Of a DNA stretch of 27,675 bases, positions 22,494-27,675 are shown in pieces (position 1 is the stretch's first letter; each line of letters begins with the position of its first letter). The DNA lies in contig DATABA010000133.1 of the NCBI GenBank assembly GCA_036259835.1, positions 1 through 27,675 of the forward strand, in the 5' to 3' direction. The position numbers and the translations under genes are program-made. The stretch comes from JALYGK01 sp036259835. Lineage in GTDB: Bacteria; Actinomycetota; UBA4738. The notes below the pieces were generated by a model that saw nothing but the letters and a program-made list of their open reading frames with translations, made no database searches and was not told the DNA's origin.

Positions 22494-24527
22494 ATGGGCG
22501 GAGACACGATCAGCATCCTGGACGGAAGCACATTCGTCGTCAGCGACCGAAGTGGCGACATCGACGCCAGCCCCAATCAGCCCCACGGACTGTTCTTTCG
22601 GGATACGCGATTCCTCTCCCGCTGGATCCTTCGGTTGGAGGGCCGCCCGCTCGAAGTGCTCTCCACCGACGACATCGACTACTTCTCCGCACAGTTCTTC
22701 CTCTATCCGCCCACCGGGACGATCTACAAGAACCCCGAGCTGTCGCTGATCCGTCAGCGCGCCGTCGGCGACGGAGTTCACGAGGACCTCATCGTGGCGA
22801 ACCACTCGTCCGAACCGCTCGAAGTTACCGTTCGCATCGAAGCCGCTGCGGACTTCGCCGACCTCTTCGAGGTGAAGGATGCCCTGACGAAGCAGGGAGA
22901 GCTGTATCGCGAGGTTCGAGACGGCGCGCTGGTCCTCGGATATCGCCGAGACGATTTCGTCCGGGAAACAGTGATCACGAGCTCGGAAGCCCTGACCGAC
23001 CCCGATGGGATGACGTTCAACATCAAGGCCGCCCCGCATTCGGAGTGGCAGACGTGCATAGACATCGTTCCGCACTCGGATCGGGTGGCCCGTCCGAAGC
23101 ACGGTCACGGTTCGCTGACGCACGCAGCGCCGAACATGAAGTGGAGCCTGGAGGAATGGATCGCCACGGCGCCGGAGCTCGAGACGAGCTGGGACAAGCT
23201 AGGGCACATCTACTGGCGAAGCCTGGTCGACCTCGCGGCGCTCCGGTTCTACTCCGACCTCCTCCCGGACGCGTCCGTCCCCGCGGCGGGGCTGCCGTGG
23301 TTCATGGCGCTGTTCGGGCGCGACAGCTTGATGACGAGCTATCAGGCGCTTCCGTACGCGCCCGAGTTGGCCGAGGCGTCGCTTCGGGTGCTCGCCGCTC
23401 GCCAGGGGGAGAAGGTCGACCCGTTCAGGGATGAGGAACCGGGGAAAATCCTCCACGAGCTGCGGGTCGGCGAGCTCACGCACTTCAGACAGCGGCCGCA
23501 TTCTCCCTATTACGGGACGGCCGACGCCACGCCGCTGTGGCTGATCCTCCTGGACGAGGCGGAGCGGTGGACCGGAAACGGGGAACTGGTTCGCGAACTG
23601 GAGCCCAATGCCCGGGCCGCGCTGGCCTGGATCGACGAACACGGCGACCGAGACGGCGACGGCTACGTGGAGTACCAGCCAGGAGTTGAAGAGACCGGCC
23701 TGGAGAACCAGTGCTGGAAGGACTCGTGGAATTCGATCCTGTTCGCCGACGGCTCGAACTCGAAGCTCCCCCGAGCGACGTGCGAGATCCAGGGCTACGT
23801 CTACGACGCGAAGGTCCGCTCCGCTCGGATGGCCAGGGAGATCTGGAACGACGCGAACCTCGCCGAGCGGCTCGACGGCGAGGCCACCGCGCTCAAGGAA
23901 CGGTTCAATCGTGACTTCTGGGTCCCGGAGCGGCAGTTCTTCGCGATCGCCCTGGATGGCGACAAGCGGAAGGTGGACAGCATCACGTCGAACATGGGCC
24001 ACCTCTTGTGGAGCGGCATCGTGGACGACGACAAGGCGGACGCAGTCGTCGGGCATCTCATGAGCGACCGGATGTTCTCGGGCTGGGGGATCCGCACGAT
24101 GGCCAAGGGCGAGGGCGGTTACAACCCGATCGAATACCACAACGGAACCGTCTGGCCGCACGACAACTCGTTCATCGTGGCCGGGTTGCGCCGGTACGGA
24201 CACGCGGAACACGCTGCGCGGATCGCCTTCGCGCTGCTGGAGGCCTCGACCTACTTCGACTGGAGGCTGCCCGAGGTTTTTGCAGGCTACCCTCGCGAGC
24301 TGACCCACTTTCCCGTCGAGTATCCGACGGCGTCGAGCCCCCAGGCTTGGGCGACCGGCACCCCGCTACTCCTGATGTCTGTGATGCTCGGCCTGGAACC
24401 GGCGCTTGACCGGCTCATGACAAATCCGGTGTTGCCGCCAGAGATCAGCGAGCTTTCGCTTCGACGCGTGAAGGGCCGGTGGCCCGACGCCGAAGCAGTA
24501 GGCGTGGCGGCACCCTCGATGCGCTAG
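22494..24527 (+). CDS. Glycogen debranching N-terminal domain / amylo-1,6-glucosidase-type protein
   Basis: A 677-residue protein of the family with an N-terminal GDE_N_bis-like beta domain (about 1-200, SILDGSTFVVSDRSGDI then FFRDTRFLSRWILRLEG) and a C-terminal (alpha/alpha)6 glucosidase domain (about 230-640). FGRDS (274-278), which follows LPWFMAL, and NGTVWPHDN (550-558) are hallmarks of amylo-alpha-1,6-glucosidases, with QAWATGTPLLL near the end. Such enzymes are predicted to debranch alpha-glucans or hydrolyse related glucosides; the exact linkage is unproven. It starts at ATG 22494 behind a G-rich ribosome site and is divergent from the oxidoreductase, the two separated by an 89-base control region. 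Its TAG overlaps the convergent gerW-like stop. Confidence 0.86.
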   Translation: MGGDTISILDGSTFVVSDRSGDIDASPNQPHGLFFRDTRFLSRWILRLEGRPLEVLSTDDIDYFSAQFFLYPPTGTIYKNPELSLIRQRAVGDGVHEDLIVANHSSEPLEVTVRIEAAADFADLFEVKDALTKQGELYREVRDGALVLGYRRDDFVRETVITSSEALTDPDGMTFNIKAAPHSEWQTCIDIVPHSDRVARPKHGHGSLTHAAPNMKWSLEEWIATAPELETSWDKLGHIYWRSLVDLAALRFYSDLLPDASVPAAGLPWFMALFGRDSLMTSYQALPYAPELAEASLRVLAARQGEKVDPFRDEEPGKILHELRVGELTHFRQRPHSPYYGTADATPLWLILLDEAERWTGNGELVRELEPNARAALAWIDEHGDRDGDGYVEYQPGVEETGLENQCWKDSWNSILFADGSNSKLPRATCEIQGYVYDAKVRSARMAREIWNDANLAERLDGEATALKERFNRDFWVPERQFFAIALDGDKRKVDSITSNMGHLLWSGIVDDDKADAVVGHLMSDRMFSGWGIRTMAKGEGGYNPIEYHNGTVWPHDNSFIVAGLRRYGHAEHAARIAFALLEASTYFDWRLPEVFAGYPRELTHFPVEYPTASSPQAWATGTPLLLMSVMLGLEPALDRLMTNPVLPPEISELSLRRVKGRWPDAEAVGVAAPSMR

Positions 24528-24871
24528 TCGCTCGCCTGTGCCCTCGCTTTGACGATGCTGCGGATCGTGAGTAGCGCGGCAATGGCAATGATCTGGCCAC
24601 CAAGGATGATTCGGTTCACATCAACAGCGGGCCGCCAGGTCATCTCGTCGCCGCGGATGACGAATGCTCCCACTGGTCGGGCGGCAATGCCGAACCCGGT
24701 TCCGGACCCCTTCTGCGCACCCCCGGCGTCCTCGCCAACTCCGCCTCCGGCGCCGCCCTGGATCTTGGCGACGGGGATGACGGTCATCCCGTTTTTCTCG
24801 TAAGGCTCGCCGAATACGCGCTTGACGCTCAGGGCATCCCTTGCCTGCGTGATAACGGTTTGTACGTCCAT
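24524..24871 (-). CDS. GerW/YtfJ-family protein
   Basis: A 115-residue protein. The segment VFGEPYEKNGMTVIPVAKIQGGAGGG (about 20-45), a glycine-rich stretch, GIAARPVGAFVIRGD, and a hydrophobic C-terminal segment (IILGGQIIAIAALLTI) are the order found in GerW (YtfJ) proteins. In Bacillus this family is needed for spore germination, but actinobacterial homologues are common in non-sporulating species and their role is unknown. ATG 24871 is preceded by a purine-rich ribosome site (GGAAGGGAGG on the minus strand). It converges on the debranching-enzyme gene with a four-base overlap. Confidence 0.82.
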   Translation of the reverse strand: MDVQTVITQARDALSVKRVFGEPYEKNGMTVIPVAKIQGGAGGGVGEDAGGAQKGSGTGFGIAARPVGAFVIRGDEMTWRPAVDVNRIILGGQIIAIAALLTIRSIVKARAQASD

Positions 24872-24950
24872 GCCCGCCTCCCTTCCGAAGCACCGACCCT
24901 AACGTACGCCGACTCCCGGGCAGCCGCTTCAGGTCGGTTAGCATCGGTGT

Positions 24951-24992
24951 GGGGATGTAGCTCAGTGGTAGAGCACCTGGTTTGCAACCAGC
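24951..24992 (+). tRNA. tRNA-Ala (TGC) 5' half, 3' half not found
   Basis: Acceptor GGGGATG (24951-24957), TA, D-arm GCTC/GAGC around AGTGGTA, and an anticodon arm CCTGG/CCAG with loop TTTGCAA (anticodon TGC at 24983-24985) are normal for tRNA-Ala. After 24991 the match stops: the closing pair of the anticodon stem is C-C, and nothing in the next 300 bases reads as a variable loop, a standard T-arm (TTCRA) and an acceptor complement to GGGGATG. It is therefore truncated or interrupted. A weak -10 (TAGCAT, 24939-24944) precedes it. Possible explanations are decay after deletion, insertion of foreign DNA, or an intron with an unrecognised 3' exon. Confidence 0.6.
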
Positions 24993-25098
24993 CCAAGGCG
25001 AACGCTGTGCTGACCAGCGCCTTTGCACGTCAGATGTAAGCGAATCACCGGCAGTTATCTGCTGTTCTTTGAGACCTGGCCGGACCTCAGGAAGGCAG

Positions 25099-25126
25099 CT
25101 CGAGCCGATCGAGTGTGCGGCTCGAG
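25099..25126. repeat. Perfect 9-bp inverted repeat
   Basis: CTCGAGCCG (25099-25107) and CGGCTCGAG (25118-25126) are exact reverse complements with a 10-base loop. There is no T-run after it, so it is not a standard terminator. The right arm CTCGAGT region faintly resembles a T-loop but no acceptor pairing follows. Confidence 0.8.
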
Positions 25127-25257
25127 TCCGCCTCGCTCCGCTGAAGAGTAAGCGCACAGATCAGGCCAGGGCGGTACTAGAACCTCGCCGCCCGACACTG
25201 TCCTTTACTTAACCGTGGCGACCCCAAGTACTCGCGGCTAACCGCCCTGTCTGTTCC

Positions 25258-25289
25258 GGTCAACCGCTACGTCCGCACACGGGTCAACC
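25258..25289. repeat. Direct repeat GGTCAACC, 24-base period
   Basis: The 8-mer GGTCAACC occurs at 25258-25265 and 25282-25289. Spacing could suit a regulator binding site, but it lies downstream of the GH15 gene, so a role is unclear and chance is possible. Confidence 0.5.
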
Positions 25290-25309
25290 ATCGAGCGTCT
25301 GCTCTCCTT

Positions 25310-27409
25310 CTAGTCACGACGAAACGAGGTATACGCGACCCTACTGGCGTGGGCCGTGCGAGCCGAGGCCGGAGAGGCGACGTTTTCCGTCGGCACGTGA
25401 CGGCCTTCCGGAATCTCCGCCGTCTGAACGCCAGGGTCCCACCAACCCGGTCGCGCCTCCTCCGCTCGGATGACATGCATTACGGCATTAATGAGGGCGA
25501 GGTGTGTGAATGCCTGCGGAAAGTTCCCGAGGTGCGCACCCGTCGCCGGATCGACCTCCTCCCCGAATAGGCCGAGAGGGCTCGAATACGACAGCAACCT
25601 CTCGCACAGCTCGCGCGCTCGATCGACCTCTCCGATCTCAACGAGCGCCGACACGAGCCAAAACGAGCACATGAGAAACGCTCCCTCTTCGCCGGACAGC
25701 CCATCGTCGGTCTCTTCGACCCGATAGCGAAGGACGAGGCCATCAACAGTGAGCTCGTCCGCGATGGCGAGGACGGTGGCCCGAATGCGAGGGTCGTCTG
25801 GAGGGAGAAACCGCACCAGGGGCATGAGCAGAAGCGACGCATCGAGCGCAGTCGTGTCGTAGTGCTGGACGAAGACACCACGGCCGTCCACGCCGTTCGC
25901 GCAGACGTCTTTGTGGATCTCACTCGCGGTGCGCCACCAGCGAGCCGCCGTCTGCTTATCGCCTCGCCATAGGGCGAGGCGAGCGCCGCGGTCGCATGCG
26001 ACCCAGCACATCAGCTTCGAGGAAGTGAAGTGCTTGGGCTCACCTCGAACCTCCCACATCCCTCGGTCCGGCTTCCTCCAATTCTTGATGGCGCTATCAA
26101 CGGCACGCTCGACGAGCGCCCACACGGCCTCTGAAATATTTCCGGTCGGCCTCGTATGGAGGTAGACGGAGTCGATGAGGGTGCCCCACACGTCGTGCTG
26201 CTCGTGACGGTACGCCCCGTTCCCGGCGCGGACGGGGCGGGCGCCGTCATATCCATCGAGATGGTCGAGGACCTGCTCGTCGAGGTCTTTTTCGCCGCTG
26301 ACGCCGTACATCGGTTGAAAGCCCATCGACTGTTCGGAAGCGTCGGCGATGAAGGAGAAAAAACTGTCTGCCTCATACGCGAAACCGAGCGTGTAGAGCC
26401 CCCATAGAGCGAACGCCGAGTCGCGGATCCAGCTGAATCGGTAATCCCAGTTCCGCTCTCCTTGCGGTGTCTCGGGCAGGGAGGTGGTCGCAGCCGCCAA
26501 GAGAGCACCCGTTGGCACGTAGATCAGACCCTTCAGCGTGAGCGCGCTCTGATGAAGATGCTGGCGCCACCGGTGGTCTGGGAAGCGTCCACATTGGAGC
26601 CACTCCCTCCAGAACGCTTCGGTTTGCTCAATCCGCTTCTCGGCGTCCGTGGCGTCGAGCGTCAACTCACGCTCGCTCCCCCAGCTGAGCGCCGCGAATG
26701 CGGTTTCGCCGGCCCTGAGCCTGGTGTACGCGGTCGCGCGCCGGCCGTCGAGTCCGAGCCGAAGGTTGGTGAGGAGCGTCAACGACAGCAGCGGGTCGTC
26801 GCCCCGGGCCACGACTCGGTGGTAGTCATCCGCGTCGTATTCCCAGCGAGGCGCAACACGGCCGAAGTCGAAGACGGGCTCGCACGCCAGTGCCAGCTCC
26901 ACCATGCCGTAAGTGCATCGAACGGTTCGCACGAGCATGTGCTCCGCCTCATAGTCGCCTGGTGACCGGCGATACGCTGCCCGACGCCCGTTCGTATGCC
27001 ACGGCCCGATGACGAGAGCATCCCTCACGACCAGCCAACCTGTCGCCGTCTGCCATGTCGTCTCCAGAACCAGACTCCCGGGAAGGTATCGCCGGGCCAC
27101 CGGCACGCTGACACCTGCGGGGCCGACCCTGAATCCACCTGCTGCTCGATCGAGGATCGCTCCGAAGACGCTCGGGCTGTCGGGCCGCGGAACGCACATC
27201 CATTCCACGTTGCCGCTCGGAGCGACCAGAGCATTTACCTCGCGGTCGGAGAGGAACGCATAGTCGGCAATCGGAGGGTAGGCACTCCGGAGCGGGCGAG
27301 TTTCAGCGGCCAAGCGAGCCGGTAGAGCCGGTTCCGCGCCGCGCTCGCGCCCGACGGTCGTGCGAGGTCGATCGGCGGTCGTCGTTCCAACAGAGGAGGC
27401 GCCGCTCAT
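25310..27409 (-). CDS. Glycoside hydrolase family 15 (glucoamylase/trehalase-like)
   Basis: A 699-residue GH15 enzyme, a family that includes bacterial glucoamylases and actinobacterial trehalases. The N-terminal beta domain begins at YPPIADYAFLSDREVNALVAP (about 44-64), typical of trehalase-type members; the catalytic (alpha/alpha)6 domain has RNWDYRFSWIRDSAFALW, the general acid candidate in MWEVRG (E453) and the base candidate in GLFGEEVDP (E617/E618). A weakly conserved low-complexity head (1-40) and tail (660-699) flank it. No signal peptide is seen, so it acts in the cytoplasm, probably on trehalose or alpha-glucans; substrate is not decidable. The ATG overlaps the upstream stop (ATGA), so the two genes are coupled. 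Confidence 0.92.
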   Translation of the reverse strand: MSGASSVGTTTADRPRTTVGRERGAEPALPARLAAETRPLRSAYPPIADYAFLSDREVNALVAPSGNVEWMCVPRPDSPSVFGAILDRAAGGFRVGPAGVSVPVARRYLPGSLVLETTWQTATGWLVVRDALVIGPWHTNGRRAAYRRSPGDYEAEHMLVRTVRCTYGMVELALACEPVFDFGRVAPRWEYDADDYHRVVARGDDPLLSLTLLTNLRLGLDGRRATAYTRLRAGETAFAALSWGSERELTLDATDAEKRIEQTEAFWREWLQCGRFPDHRWRQHLHQSALTLKGLIYVPTGALLAAATTSLPETPQGERNWDYRFSWIRDSAFALWGLYTLGFAYEADSFFSFIADASEQSMGFQPMYGVSGEKDLDEQVLDHLDGYDGARPVRAGNGAYRHEQHDVWGTLIDSVYLHTRPTGNISEAVWALVERAVDSAIKNWRKPDRGMWEVRGEPKHFTSSKLMCWVACDRGARLALWRGDKQTAARWWRTASEIHKDVCANGVDGRGVFVQHYDTTALDASLLLMPLVRFLPPDDPRIRATVLAIADELTVDGLVLRYRVEETDDGLSGEEGAFLMCSFWLVSALVEIGEVDRARELCERLLSYSSPLGLFGEEVDPATGAHLGNFPQAFTHLALINAVMHVIRAEEARPGWWDPGVQTAEIPEGRHVPTENVASPASARTAHASRVAYTSFRRD

Positions 27410-27675
27410 CTTGCTGCCCTCGCCGGCGAAACAGCGCCGACGTGCTCCGGCCGGGGCCCGATCCCGATGAACCGACCGGCGAGATGCCGAAAGACCGGCA
27501 CTTTCCGGGCGATGCGGAAAAACAGCGGTTCCGACTCCGCCTTCGAGTGACCACCGCGCGATGAAGGCGAGTGTTTCTGCGGATACAGCCCGCGGAGGAT
27601 CCTGACCTGGAACGCCTGAACCACACGCGTCGGGAACTGGCGACGATTCTGGACGGCGCGAAGGTTCCGAAGACT
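27406..27675 (-). CDS. C-terminal 89 residues of a protein, possibly FAD-dependent oxidoreductase
   Basis: An open frame enters from the right edge and ends with TGA overlapping the GH15 start, so the beginning of the gene is outside the window. Visible are a basic segment with NLRAVQNRRQFPTRVVQAFQ, then VRILRGLYPQ, and near the end FFRIARKVPVFRHLAGRFIG followed by IGPRPEHV. The ending R-x-x-P-x-x-R-x-x-A-x-x-I-G-x-G-x-R-P-E-H-V resembles the C-termini of FAD-dependent oxidoreductases that often precede GH15 genes in actinobacteria; this is from memory and no FAD motif is within the window. A shorter start at GTG 27624 is unlikely because the frame is open further upstream. Confidence 0.5.
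   Translation of the reverse strand, partial: SLRNLRAVQNRRQFPTRVVQAFQVRILRGLYPQKHSPSSRGGHSKAESEPLFFRIARKVPVFRHLAGRFIGIGPRPEHVGAVSPARAAR

Larger units (their letters stand above)
24993..25309 (+). other. Non-coding spacer after the half tRNA
   Basis: No supportable gene in 317 bases. It contains a compact hairpin at about 24996-25023 (AAGG, CGCTG and CAGCG, CCTT arms), a perfect 9-bp inverted repeat (25099-25126), a 6-bp GC-rich inverted repeat GGGCGG/CCGCCC (25169-25174 and 25188-25193) and a direct repeat GGTCAACC (25258 and 25282). Short open frames here show no recognisable motif. The density of inverted repeats suggests transcribed structured RNA or remnants of an element, but neither is shown. 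Confidence 0.4.

Noticed and set aside
23199..24308. Minus-strand open frame of 369 codons opposite the debranching-type gene
   Set aside because: No domain; it mirrors a well-supported gene.
25169..25193. Rho-independent terminator
   Set aside because: GGGCGG/CCGCCC has a 13-base loop and no T-run after it.
24981..25210. Group I intron in tRNA-Ala
   Set aside because: The hairpin-rich DNA after the half tRNA is suggestive, but I could not find the P7/J8-7 core or a 3' exon with T-arm and acceptor complement.
24951..27675. Integrative element using tRNA-Ala as attachment site
   Set aside because: No integrase, excisionase or repeated tRNA end is visible in the window; it remains only a possibility beyond the right edge.
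1..27675. CRISPR array, rRNA operon or insertion sequence
   Set aside because: No regularly spaced repeats, rRNA sequence, transposase motif or paired terminal inverted repeats were seen.

Overview
The window is the chromosomal replication-origin neighbourhood of a GC-rich bacterium, most likely a member of the Actinomycetota. The gene order rnpA-rpmH (minus strand), then dnaA-dnaN-recF-dciA(DUF721)-gyrB-gyrA, followed further on by a DUF3566 membrane protein, tRNA-Ile(GAT) and a short DLW-39-like protein, is the arrangement known from actinobacterial origins. Frequent GTG and TTG starts and GC-rich codons fit. The exact class cannot be read from the sequence.

Layout. 1-516 (minus): partial rnpA and rpmH. 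517-797: divergent control region with a perfect DnaA box touching the dnaA start codon. 798-4974: dnaA, a short dnaA-dnaN spacer with DnaA-box-like sites (candidate oriC), dnaN, recF, dciA. 5034-10764: gyrB behind an extended -10 promoter, then gyrA, whose reading frame carries a 420-residue homing-endonuclease intein placed directly after the active-site tyrosine. 10748-15600: a DUF2236 oxygenase-like gene (minus), an aldehyde dehydrogenase, an archease-RtcB RNA-repair pair and the DUF3566 gene. 15625-18711: tRNA-Ile with its own promoter, a 50-residue membrane protein, a degenerate GGDEF-like protein, and an overlapping GNAT acyltransferase / enolase-superfamily (OSBS/NSAR) pair.

18737-22404 is a tightly packed minus-strand operon: flavin disulfide-oxidoreductase-like protein, glucose-dehydrogenase-like protein, cyclase-family hydrolase and a small phosphodiesterase, with ATGA overlaps at the first two junctions. 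The first gene appears to start at a rare ATA codon. 22494-24527 is a glycogen-debranching-type protein, convergent with a GerW/YtfJ-family gene. 24951-24992 is the 5' half of a tRNA-Ala(TGC) with no recognisable 3' half, followed by about 300 bases of non-coding DNA with inverted repeats. The window closes with a GH15 glucoamylase/trehalase-like gene, coupled to the tail of an upstream gene that runs off the edge.

Functionally the left 11 kb is replication initiation and topology. The rest mixes RNA repair, D-/L-amino-acid metabolism (inferred from the GNAT-NSAR pair) and alpha-glucan/glucose metabolism (debranching enzyme, GH15, glucose dehydrogenase). No rRNA, CRISPR array, transposase or integrase was seen.
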